DNA of 19,506 bases from Spirochaetaceae bacterium (GTDB lineage Bacteria > Spirochaetota > Spirochaetia > Treponematales > Breznakiellaceae): positions 1-19,506 of the forward strand of contig JAIRPU010000108.1 of the NCBI GenBank assembly GCA_031256815.1, in the 5' to 3' direction. This document shows positions 1 to 7,655 of this stretch, one piece after another. The translations under genes and the position numbers were made by a program. Numbering within the stretch: the first letter of the stretch is position 1; each line of letters starts with the position of its first letter. The notes beneath the pieces were generated by a model, which worked only from the letters and a program-made list of their open reading frames with translations, did no database searches and was not told the origin of the DNA.

Positions 1-2691
1 GCAAAGCCGGGTGTATCATCGCAAGCTACCTACACGATAAAGGCAAAGTCCAATGTAACAGGAGCCAATGCAAAAGACGAGTTAAATGTAAATCTAAAAC
101 CGCTTGATGTAACCGTAAATGGAAGCGTAACTGAACTATCCAAAGATGGTTCAGCAACTTACACTGCGTCTACAAACGCGGTTAATCAAAGTGTAAACTG
201 GAGCGTTGAGCCTAACACCAATGTAACTATGATAGGCGGAGTGTTAAAGAATACAAAATCTGTAACTCAAAACACGGCTGTTACAGTAAAAGCAACTTCC
301 ACAGCCGACACAATCAGGTCCGGCACAAAGACTGTAACTCTAAAACCGCCAAAGTATACGGTTAAATTTGATGCCAACGGCGGCACGGGGAATATGGCCG
401 ACCAAACCGGTAAGACTTATGGAACCTCTTTTGTGCTTACCGCTAATGCCTATACAAAGGCCGGTCTTATTTTTAGCAACTGGAGTACGGTAAGTTCAGG
501 CACAGGCGGGATTAATTACGCCGACAAAGCTACTGTGGACATAGACCCGCCCTCAAATAACGGGACGGTTACACTTTATGCACAGTGGAAGTCGGCTGAT
601 TACAGCATAACCTACAACCTCAACGGCGGTACGCAAGGCGCAAACGCTGTAACAACTTATACATCAGAAACAAATACGTTCAACCTGCCGGTTCCAACGT
701 TTAAGGGATGCCTCTTCGCAGGCTGGTATGAATCTTCGACTTTTACGGGAAGCGCCGTTACCCAGATAACAAAGGGAACAAACGGCGACAAGACTTTCTA
801 TGCAAAGTGGAGCGCAAACAGTCCGGATTTAATGATAAAGTTCGGAATAAAGCAACCCGGCTACGCGATTTCCGGCATAACGGCAAAGGAAGTTACCGAT
901 ACATTTAACGCTATTCAGACTTATTTAAAAACGCAGAGCGCGTCAAATGTAAACCCCGCAGATGGGCTTGGCGGTATCGAGTTTGGCGATTATGTAAACT
1001 TAAAGTCGCTTGAGGTTAGCGCATATAACGGCAACGGCGGCGCGGTCAAAATTACAAACACGGACGCGGGGGACGATAGACTGCGCGTTATGGTCGTCGG
1101 TATAAATCCCTACTATGGCAAGAACGGTAACGGCACAAATCTGGCGCACCTTGTATTCCACTTTAAGGGCGTCCCCGGACGCGCTCGCATTGAGGCGACC
1201 AGTACCGATAGAAATGGTTATAAGGGAAGCGAAATACGCAAATACATTTTCCCTGTAGCCGGCGTAACAGGTTCAGGAAACTACTGGTCGGCGTTGAAGA
1301 ATGCCGGAGTGCCGGAAGGCGCGTTGTGGGAAGTAAACCGCATGATAGCGAACAGGGGCGGAACCAACGGAGCGGTGGAAGGCGGGCCTACCGATGCAGA
1401 CCTTATAAGCGACAAACTCTATCTGCCTACCGAATGGGAGATGAGTGGATCGGCGGGCAGCGTATACGAAAATGACGATAACCAGGGGCGTTTTGCATAT
1501 TACGACAGCAACGAAAAACGGAAAAAAGATGATTCCTATTCTACGGGCAGTCCACAGTCAGGCGCTGTACCAGATGGTTATGGTCGCTTTACTTCTGTCT
1601 GGCAGGGGATGATAGTCACTGGCGACGCTTTGTCTGTTCAAGGCTGCGTTCCCGCGTTCACCGTTGGGCCGCTTCCGGCCGGGAATGTATCCATAACCTA
1701 CGACTTAAACGGCGGTTCAGGAACAAAACCGGCGACTGTAACGGCGGCGGCAAATACAAGCGTAACGCTTGCCTCATCCTCAGGTTTAACTCCCAAGTCC
1801 GGGACTTTCTTTGACGGCTGGAACATGAAGCCGGACGGCACGGGAGGAAACTACGCGGCAGGCAGTTCTTATACAACAAAGTATAATGTTACACTTTACG
1901 CCAGGTGGCGCACATCAACCATAACAAAAACCGCCCCAGCCGAAGAAACATGGACGGTGCCTGTAACCGGCTACTACAATATTGAAGTTTGGGGCGCTCA
2001 GGGAAACAACAGCGCTGCCATGGGCAGCGGTGCAGCCGGCGTTGGCGGCAAAGGCGGCCGCAGTTTCGGCCAGCGAATCGCGTTTAACGCCGGAGATGTG
2101 CTTACTCTAAAAATAGGCGCTCAAGGCGGTGGCGGAGCCGGCGGCGCTAAAGCGGAACAGAACAACGGTAAAGCCGCAGACGGCGGCGCAGGCGGAGGTC
2201 TCTCGGGTGTGCTTAAAGGCAGTGAAATGCTCATCATAGCCGGCGGCGGAGGTGGCGCAGGCGGCGGGACGTACACATCCGGAACTTCTACTTCGAATGG
2301 CGCTGCAGGCACCGCGGGCGGAGTAGGCGGCGGTGCAGGCGGGTCGCCGTCCAATGGAAGCGCCGCATCTCACAATAACGACAAACAATCTTCAGGCGCG
2401 GCCGGAACAGGCGGCTCAGGCGGAAACACAAGCGGCGGAAATGGAACTTCAGGTCTTTTGGGTAGTTTTGGTGGTACTAATTATTATGAGGGCGGCGGCG
2501 GCGGCGCAGGCGGCGGAACCGGTTACCGTAACGGAAGCGGCGGCGGCGGCGGCAAACTTTACGTAGGCGGCGGCGGTGGCGGCGGTTCAGGCTATGCCAA
2601 AACCGGCGCAGGCGGCTTCGAATGCCAGGTTCACTACGGCAACGGCGCACAGGCCGGCAACGGTAAACTTATAATTACCCAGGTGTTCTAA
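1..2691 (+). CDS. Multidomain surface/secreted protein (InlB-type repeats, glycine-rich C-terminus), 5'-truncated
   Basis: The frame is open from base 1, so the gene starts outside the window; 896 residues are visible. In order: a Big/Ig-like segment (about bases 100-345); two Listeria-Bacteroides (InlB B / Flg_new) repeats at about 352-594 and 598-816, each with the pattern F/Y-D/N-x-NGG, GW/NW and ending LYAQW or FYAKW; a domain of about 280 residues (823-1680) containing LPTEWEM and GRFAYYD, which I recall as DUF6273-like in treponeme surface proteins; a third InlB repeat (1687-1914, ending LYARW); and a C-terminal region (1920-2691) opening with TWTVPVTGYYNIEVWGAQG and then dominated by Gly runs. 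InlB repeats are typical of extracytoplasmic adhesin-like proteins. No signal peptide can be judged because the N-terminus is missing, and no C-terminal anchor is seen. An adhesive or envelope role is inference. A strong terminator follows directly. Confidence 0.88.
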   Translation, partial: AKPGVSSQATYTIKAKSNVTGANAKDELNVNLKPLDVTVNGSVTELSKDGSATYTASTNAVNQSVNWSVEPNTNVTMIGGVLKNTKSVTQNTAVTVKATSTADTIRSGTKTVTLKPPKYTVKFDANGGTGNMADQTGKTYGTSFVLTANAYTKAGLIFSNWSTVSSGTGGINYADKATVDIDPPSNNGTVTLYAQWKSADYSITYNLNGGTQGANAVTTYTSETNTFNLPVPTFKGCLFAGWYESSTFTGSAVTQITKGTNGDKTFYAKWSANSPDLMIKFGIKQPGYAISGITAKEVTDTFNAIQTYLKTQSASNVNPADGLGGIEFGDYVNLKSLEVSAYNGNGGAVKITNTDAGDDRLRVMVVGINPYYGKNGNGTNLAHLVFHFKGVPGRARIEATSTDRNGYKGSEIRKYIFPVAGVTGSGNYWSALKNAGVPEGALWEVNRMIANRGGTNGAVEGGPTDADLISDKLYLPTEWEMSGSAGSVYENDDNQGRFAYYDSNEKRKKDDSYSTGSPQSGAVPDGYGRFTSVWQGMIVTGDALSVQGCVPAFTVGPLPAGNVSITYDLNGGSGTKPATVTAAANTSVTLASSSGLTPKSGTFFDGWNMKPDGTGGNYAAGSSYTTKYNVTLYARWRTSTITKTAPAEETWTVPVTGYYNIEVWGAQGNNSAAMGSGAAGVGGKGGRSFGQRIAFNAGDVLTLKIGAQGGGGAGGAKAEQNNGKAADGGAGGGLSGVLKGSEMLIIAGGGGGAGGGTYTSGTSTSNGAAGTAGGVGGGAGGSPSNGSAASHNNDKQSSGAAGTGGSGGNTSGGNGTSGLLGSFGGTNYYEGGGGGAGGGTGYRNGSGGGGGKLYVGGGGGGGSGYAKTGAGGFECQVHYGNGAQAGNGKLIITQVF

Positions 2692-2726
2692 ACGGCCTTA
2701 TCGCTGTTGGCAAACACATGGCAGAC

Positions 2727-2758
2727 AAAGAACCCGCCTTGCGGCGGGTTCTTTTTTT
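2727..2758 (+). terminator. Rho-independent terminator
   Basis: A perfect 12-bp stem (AAAGAACCCGCC, 2727-2738, pairing with GGCGGGTTCTTT, 2743-2754) encloses a TTGC tetraloop. A run of seven T (2752-2758) begins in the 3' arm. It lies 35 bases after the stop of the surface protein and ends that transcript. Confidence 0.93.
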
Positions 2759-2770
2759 CACGCGGCATAC

Positions 2771-2930
2771 GCGCCCCGGCGCAGAGCTTAAGCAGTGTGG
2801 AGCGCAAACACCGCCGGCCACCGTCCACGCGTGGCGGCGTATGCCGCGCCCCGGCGCAGAGCTTAAGCAGTGTGGGGCGCAAACACCGCCGGCCACCGTC
2901 CGCGCGTGGCGCGTATGCCGCGCCCCGGCG
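2771..2930. repeat. GC-rich tandem repeat, about 75 bp, 2.1 copies
   Basis: Two nearly identical units (2771-2845 and 2846-2919) and the first 11 bases of a third (2920-2930) are arranged head to tail. Each begins GCGCCCCGGCGCAGAGC and contains AGCTTAAGCAGTGTGG and CACCGCCGGCCACCGTCC. The second differs by a few substitutions and a one-base deletion. The first unit is preceded by GGCATACGC and units end in GCGTATGCC, so the array also has inverted symmetry. Reading frames run through it on both strands but resemble no protein. It fills most of the 388-base gap between the surface-protein gene and topA. Function unknown; a dispersed intergenic repeat family is one possibility. Confidence 0.85.
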
Positions 2931-3046
2931 TGCTGCGCCAACGCCGGCCGCCCGCTAAACTGCAACGCGGTTTCGCAGGTCTTGAGCTGCCGCTCGGCGC
3001 GCGCAAACAAGGCTGCAGTACGGTACTCGCCAATAACAATACACTT

Positions 3047-3055
3047 TGCTATACT
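3047..3055 (+). promoter_or_regulatory. Extended -10 promoter for topA
   Basis: TGC followed by TATACT (3050-3055) matches an extended -10 element. No good -35 hexamer lies 17 bases upstream, which is normal for extended -10 promoters. Transcription would start near 3061-3063, giving a leader of about 18 bases that carries the GGAGAAGG ribosome-binding site (3068-3075). Confidence 0.5.
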
Positions 3056-3079
3056 GTAGCCGTTTTGGGAGAAGGTTAT

Positions 3080-5200
3080 ATGGCAACTGCAAAAAACGCG
3101 GCAAAATCCAGGACGGCAAAAAAAAAGCCGGCCACAAAAAAAAAGACGCTTGTGATTGTTGAATCACCCGCAAAGGCAAAAACTATAGAAAAATATCTTG
3201 GTTCGTCTTATACGGTAAAAGCGTCTATGGGTCATCTTATTGATTTGCCAAAATCACGCATGGCAATCAATGTAGAAAACAATTTCGAACCTGAATATAT
3301 AACCGTGCGCGGACGCGCCAAACTCTTGCAAGAGCTGCAAAAAGCTGCCGGAAACTCCGCCGCTGTGCTGCTCGCCTCTGATAATGACCGTGAAGGCGAG
3401 GCCATAGCATGGCACCTGCACAACGCTATTACGCAAAAAAACACCGGTTTGTCTGTTTCGCGGATAAGTTTTAACGAAATTACACCGCAGGCAATTAAAG
3501 AGGCAATTGAAAAACCCTCTTCCATAGACGACGCAAAGGTAAACGCGCAAAAGGCGCGGCGTGTGCTGGACAGGCTTGTTGGCTACAATCTTTCGCCGCT
3601 TTTGTGGAAAAAGGTAAAAAGCGGGCTCTCCGCCGGCAGAGTGCAATCTGTGGCGCTAAGGTTGATTTGCGAACGCGAAAAAGAAGTTGAAGCGTTTGTC
3701 CCGGAAGAATACTGGAGCCTTGACGCCGAATTTCGCAAACAAAGAAAAGTATTTTCCGCCGCCTTAATAAACTGGAATGGCGAAAAAGCGAATCTAAAAA
3801 CAGAAGCGGAGGTAAACAGCATAATTGAAGTTTTAAAAGGCGAGGAATTCAAGGTTACCGAAATACGCGAAGTCGATAAAACGGTGCGCCCCAAACCTCC
3901 ATTTACAACTTCCATGCTGCAACAAACGGCGGCAAACCGGCTTGGCTGGGTCAGCAAAAAAACCATGCAGGTAGCGCAGCGCTTATACGAAGGCGTAAAT
4001 GTAGGCAAGTCGCGGGTCGGGCTTATAACTTATATGCGTACAGACAGCGTGCGAATTTCAAATGTGGCGCTTGCCGAAGCGCGCAGCTTTATTTCAAAAA
4101 CCTACCCTGAATGTCTGCCCGAAAAACCAAACTTTTACTCTACAAGCAAAACCGCCCAGGATGCGCACGAGGCGATACGGCCAACATATCCTTCTTACAC
4201 GCCTGAATACGTTAAACCTTTTTTGGCCAAAGATGAGGAGCGTCTATATTCGCTAATTTGGGAGCGTTTTATATCAAGCCAGATGAAGCCGGCAAAAACC
4301 AAAACTTTAAGCGCGGATATTAGCGCCGGAAAAGCGCTGTTTCGCGCTGCGGGAACACAGGTCGTGGAGCAGGGCTTTTTTAAGGCGCTTTTTCTGCTTG
4401 CCGGCAAAGATGAACGCGGCGGGGCCTTTCCGCCGGTTAGCGAAGGCGAAACGCTTGAATCCCCGAATTTTAAAAGTGAACAGCACTGGACGCAGGGGCC
4501 GCCGCGTTTTACGGACGCAACAATCGTTAAAACGCTTGAAGAAAAGGGCATAGGGCGGCCATCAACTTACGCGCCAACAATTTCTCTTTTAATGGATAGA
4601 TACTATGTTCAAAGGTCAAACAAACAACTTGTTCCTACAACGCTTGGGAAATGCATTTGCGATATGCTTGTAGAAAACTTTGGAGATGTGGTTGACACAG
4701 ATTTTACCGCGTCTATGGAAACTCTGTTGGACGAAGTTGAAGAAAAGGGGCGCGAGTGGGCAGATATGATACGAATGTTCTACACCCCTTTTAAAGCAAA
4801 AGTCGATATGGTGTCGCAGACGCTTGAATCTCAAAAAGGCAGTTTTGACGAAGTAACAAACGAAGTTTGCGATAAATGCGGAAAACCCATGCTAAAAAAG
4901 CTTGGCCGTTTTGGCTACTTTCTTGCCTGTTCGGGTTTTCCCGCCTGCCGGAACGCAAAGTCGATTCCTGTAGCAAAATGCCCAAAATGCGGCGGCGATG
5001 TTGTCGAGCGAAAATCAAAAAAGGGCCGGCGCAAAAAGTTCTATGGCTGCGCAAAATACCCTGAATGTGATTTTTTAACGCAATTCAAACCTACAGCGCA
5101 GAATTGCCCAAAATGCGGCTGGTTTCTTGTAGAAAAATCAGATAAACGCAGCGGAAGGCACAAAGCGTGTATTAATCCTGATTGTTCCGAATCAAAATAA
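3080..5200 (+). CDS. topA: DNA topoisomerase I (type IA)
   Basis: Relaxes negative supercoils by cutting and passing one DNA strand through a 5'-phosphotyrosine intermediate. The 706-residue protein has a Lys/Ala-rich N-terminal tail (residues 4-22), then the Toprim fold with LVIVESPAKAKTI (E28) and DNDREGEAIAWHL (D101, D103, E105), both metal-binding. YMRTDSV carries the catalytic Tyr318, essentially the position known in E. coli (Tyr319). HEAIRPT and GIGRPSTYAPTI are also type IA signatures. Three four-Cys zinc ribbons form the C-terminus (about residues 597-702), as in many bacterial TopA. The frame extends upstream to another ATG at 2870, but that part is repeat DNA. ATG 3080 has a strong GGAGAAGG site 4 bases away and starts the conserved protein. 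It is convergent with mreC. Confidence 0.97.
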   Translation: MATAKNAAKSRTAKKKPATKKKTLVIVESPAKAKTIEKYLGSSYTVKASMGHLIDLPKSRMAINVENNFEPEYITVRGRAKLLQELQKAAGNSAAVLLASDNDREGEAIAWHLHNAITQKNTGLSVSRISFNEITPQAIKEAIEKPSSIDDAKVNAQKARRVLDRLVGYNLSPLLWKKVKSGLSAGRVQSVALRLICEREKEVEAFVPEEYWSLDAEFRKQRKVFSAALINWNGEKANLKTEAEVNSIIEVLKGEEFKVTEIREVDKTVRPKPPFTTSMLQQTAANRLGWVSKKTMQVAQRLYEGVNVGKSRVGLITYMRTDSVRISNVALAEARSFISKTYPECLPEKPNFYSTSKTAQDAHEAIRPTYPSYTPEYVKPFLAKDEERLYSLIWERFISSQMKPAKTKTLSADISAGKALFRAAGTQVVEQGFFKALFLLAGKDERGGAFPPVSEGETLESPNFKSEQHWTQGPPRFTDATIVKTLEEKGIGRPSTYAPTISLLMDRYYVQRSNKQLVPTTLGKCICDMLVENFGDVVDTDFTASMETLLDEVEEKGREWADMIRMFYTPFKAKVDMVSQTLESQKGSFDEVTNEVCDKCGKPMLKKLGRFGYFLACSGFPACRNAKSIPVAKCPKCGGDVVERKSKKGRRKKFYGCAKYPECDFLTQFKPTAQNCPKCGWFLVEKSDKRSGRHKACINPDCSESK

Positions 5201-5292
5201 ATGAATTTCTAATACAGCGGCCATAAGGCGCTTAATTCCGCCGCCGCGTTATTCCGCCTCCGCGTGTTCCCGCGCGGCCGTTTTAGGGCGTG

Positions 5293-6441
5293 TTATTCCT
5301 CTTCGCTTTCGTTTTGAGCCTGGAATTCAACCTGAGGTTGAACCTGCGGTTGCGCTTGAACCTGCGGCTGGACTTGGGTTTGAACCTGAGGCTGAACCTG
5401 AGGCTGCGTTTGAACTCTAGTTTGAGTTTGAGTCCGTGTTTGTGTCCGGGCTTGAACCTGTTGCTGCGCCTGGGGTTCAACCTGAGCTTGAGTTTGTCTT
5501 TGAACCTGAGGCTGAACCTGGCTTTGAGCTTGAACTTCAGTTTGAATCTGAACCTGAGCTTGAGGTTCAGTTTGAGTTTGAGCCTGGCTTTGAATATTTA
5601 TATCTATTACAAAAACATATTCAAGTTTAGAAAAATTAATGGCCGGTTCAAGTTCAACTTCAAGCGCCGTTCCCGGTTCGGAAGAAAGAATGTTGTTTAC
5701 ACGGCCTATTGCAATGCCTGCGGGGTAAACCCCGCCAAGACCGGAGCTAATAATTACATCGCCGCGTTGAACCGCCTCTTTTGCCCGCCTGTCTATGCTT
5801 TGCATTAAAAGCGGTTTTATTCTGTCGCCTTTACCGGCGACTATGCCTTCATAGCGGCTTTGAGCAAAACGCGCGGCAACAAAACAGCGCTCGTCATAAA
5901 GCGGCATTACAAGACTTTCAAACTGCGCCGCCTGCACAATTTTTCCGGTAAGCGCTTCAACTCCGCCCTGGTATGCAATTACCGGCATATCTTTTTTTAC
6001 GCCATGCCTCTGCCCCTTGTTTATAACCAGTGTTTGAAACAGGTTATCAGGGTCGCGGCCTATTATTTCGGCAGGAATATGTTTATAAACAAGAGTTTTG
6101 GAAAATCCGAGCTGTTCGCGCAGACGGTAATTTTCCTGCTGAATTTCGGCGGCGTTGCGTTCAAGTTCTTCGTAACGTGTCATGCGGTTCAAAAGTTCAT
6201 TGTGTTTTTCGCGCAGTGCGCTTAGTTCGCTTACAGAGTTTACCGTACGAACAAAAAAAGAACTTATTGAATGAACGCCTCCGCGCACACCGGAAAACAC
6301 AGAAAGCCCTGTATCGCGTATATCAATAACAAAACTTCTAGTTGAAAACAGCAAAAGCGAAAATGAAACAAAAAACAGCGCGGCAAAAACGTAGGTGTCC
6401 GCGCCAAGCTTTCGTTTGTTGTTAAAATCAAAACGTTTCAA
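5293..6441 (-). CDS. mreC: Rod shape-determining protein MreC with Gln-rich tail
   Basis: MreC is a bitopic inner-membrane protein that links cytoplasmic MreB filaments to periplasmic wall synthesis. The 382-residue product has a short basic N-terminus, one membrane segment (about residues 18-36), a coiled coil (about 70-112, LREKHNELLNRM onward) and the MreC beta-domains containing IGRDPDNLFQTLVINKGQRHGV and GDVIISSGLGGVYPAGI. Residues 284-382 are an extra tail in which roughly every second residue is Gln, ending in SEEE. The usual family length is about 280-300 residues, so the tail is an addition. The start codon is TTG (6439-6441); AAGGA lies 8 bases upstream and no better start exists before the membrane segment. 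The gene lies 128 bases downstream of mreB. No mreD, pbp2 or rodA follows; the next gene, topA, is convergent. Confidence 0.95.
   Translation of the reverse strand: MKRFDFNNKRKLGADTYVFAALFFVSFSLLLFSTRSFVIDIRDTGLSVFSGVRGGVHSISSFFVRTVNSVSELSALREKHNELLNRMTRYEELERNAAEIQQENYRLREQLGFSKTLVYKHIPAEIIGRDPDNLFQTLVINKGQRHGVKKDMPVIAYQGGVEALTGKIVQAAQFESLVMPLYDERCFVAARFAQSRYEGIVAGKGDRIKPLLMQSIDRRAKEAVQRGDVIISSGLGGVYPAGIAIGRVNNILSSEPGTALEVELEPAINFSKLEYVFVIDINIQSQAQTQTEPQAQVQIQTEVQAQSQVQPQVQRQTQAQVEPQAQQQVQARTQTRTQTQTRVQTQPQVQPQVQTQVQPQVQAQPQVQPQVEFQAQNESEEE
5299..5592 (-). repeat. Low-complexity region encoding the MreC X-Gln tail
   Basis: About 290 bases of degenerate 6-base-periodic sequence (on the coding strand CAG/CAA codons alternate with Val, Pro, Thr, Ala or Glu codons) encode motifs such as VQPQVQPQV and TQTQTRVQTQ. 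Larger units recur, for example CAGGTTCAGCCTCAGGTTCA-like blocks. Leu/Asn/Arg-rich and Glu/Phe-rich open frames on the plus strand are shadows of this periodicity. Such DNA is prone to length change by slippage. Confidence 0.85.
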
Positions 6442-6538
6442 CTGAATAGTCCTTAAACACCGCGCTGTCCCAAAATTATGATTTACCGCTTATTGCGAAT
6501 TTTAACCGGCGCTGCCGGCGCAAAAAACCGCGCTCTTC

Positions 6539-6562
6539 AAAAATGGCCGGATAGCGTCCGGC
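6539..6562 (-). terminator. Possible weak terminator or attenuator between mreB and mreC
   Basis: Read on the minus strand, GCCGGA (6562-6557), a five-base loop and TCCGGC (6551-6546) form a 6-bp GC-rich stem, followed by CA and five T. It begins 7 bases after the mreB stop. It may partly terminate transcription before mreC or stabilise the mreB message. The stem is short and the T tract is offset by two bases. Confidence 0.42.
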
Positions 6563-6569
6563 GCAATCG

Positions 6570-7598
6570 CTATGTGTTAAGCCCATCGTAAACAGAGCGT
6601 GCGGAATCAAAACCATGCACTATATCAAAATATTTGCCTGCGCCAAGCGCCACACATTCAAGCGGATTTTCCGCTAAAATAACCGGAACTCCGGTTTCTT
6701 TAGAGATAAGCTTTGGCAGCCCCTTCAAAAGTGAACCGCCTCCCGTCATAACAATCCCCTGTTCTACGATGTCGGCGGCAAGTTCAGGCGGCGTCTGGCC
6801 AAGTGTAATTTTAATTTCGTCTATAATTTGTGTAATCGGGTCTTTTAAGGCTTCGCGAACTTCAACACTGTCTATTTCCAGACGGCGCGGCAGGCCGGTT
6901 ATGGCATCGCCGCCTTTTATTTCAACTTTTTCTATTGTTTTATCAGGCGCGGCGTTGCCAATTTCCATTTTTAGCCGTTCCGCAGTCTGCTCGCCAATTA
7001 TAAGATTATGAACGCCGCGGACGTGTTTTATAATTGCATCGTCAAATTCATCACCGCCAAGCCGTATCGCCCGTGTTACAACCATGCCGCCAAGCGAAAT
7101 AACAGAAATTTCTGTTGTACCGCCTCCAATATCGCAAATCATGTGGCCGGCCGGTTCAAAAATCGGTATATTCGCGCCTATAGCGGCAGCGCGGCTTTCT
7201 TCGATAACAAGCACATCTCTTGCTCCCGCCTTATACGCGCTCTCTTCAACAGCGCGTTTTTCAACTTCGGTTATGCAGGAGGGTATGCCTATTATCATGC
7301 GCGGTCTTATAAACCTGTAACGCGGCAGCGCCTTGCCAATAAAATGACGAATCATTTTTTCTGTAGACTCAAGGTCGGCAATAACGCCGTCACGCATCGG
7401 ACGTATGGCAATTATGTTTTCCGGCGTTTTCCAGAGCATTTTCTTGGCATCCTCGCCTACAGCCATAACCTTTTTTGTGCCGCGTTCAACGGCAACAACA
7501 GAAGGCTCGTCTACAACAATTCCTTTACCGCGGATGTAAATCAGCGTATTACAAGTACCCAAATCAATACCAATATCAGATGCCTTAAACCCAAACAT
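6570..7598 (-). CDS. mreB: Rod shape-determining protein MreB (bacterial actin)
   Basis: MreB is an ATP-binding actin homologue that forms membrane-attached filaments steering lateral wall synthesis. Its 342 residues are standard length. Actin-fold signatures are intact: phosphate-1 loop [19 protein letters not shown] near the N-terminus, [17 protein letters not shown] (phosphate-2, about residues 154-170), [13 protein letters not shown], and adenosine-motif [15 protein letters not shown] (about 289-303). The ATG at 7596-7598 has a strong AAGGAGA ribosome-binding site (complement of 7603-7609). The gene sits 57 bases downstream of the TPR membrane-protein gene and 128 bases upstream of mreC on the same strand, so one transcript is likely. 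Confidence 0.98.
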   Translation of the reverse strand: MFGFKASDIGIDLGTCNTLIYIRGKGIVVDEPSVVAVERGTKKVMAVGEDAKKMLWKTPENIIAIRPMRDGVIADLESTEKMIRHFIGKALPRYRFIRPRMIIGIPSCITEVEKRAVEESAYKAGARDVLVIEESRAAAIGANIPIFEPAGHMICDIGGGTTEISVISLGGMVVTRAIRLGGDEFDDAIIKHVRGVHNLIIGEQTAERLKMEIGNAAPDKTIEKVEIKGGDAITGLPRRLEIDSVEVREALKDPITQIIDEIKITLGQTPPELAADIVEQGIVMTGGGSLLKGLPKLISKETGVPVILAENPLECVALGAGKYFDIVHGFDSARSVYDGLNT

Positions 7599-7655
7599 TC
7601 TATCTCCTTACAAGATGCCCGCCTTACACGCCCCGCATGCTTCCGGACAAAACTG

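Noticed and set aside
2107..2566. Pro-rich and Ala-rich frames overlapping the glycine-rich coding region
   Set aside because: Out-of-frame readings of GGC/GGA repeats.
2771..2930. CRISPR-like array
   Set aside because: Units are contiguous at about 75 bp without distinct repeats and spacers; only 2.1 copies; no cas genes.
2675..3079. Several open frames on both strands (64-113 codons) across the GC-rich intergenic repeat, and an upstream ATG for topA at 2870
   Set aside because: They follow the tandem repeat rather than a protein pattern, lie partly in the terminator, and lack ribosome-binding sites; conserved TopA starts at 3080.
5201..5292. Bidirectional terminator between topA and mreC
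   Set aside because: CCGCG and CGCGG can pair around a short loop, but the stem is 5 bp and followed by only four T, so it was not called.
5290..5808. Plus-strand Leu/Asn/Arg-rich frame opposite the mreC tail, and a Glu/Phe-rich one
   Set aside because: Shadows of the 6-bp periodic Gln codons of mreC; no start signals and no family resemblance.
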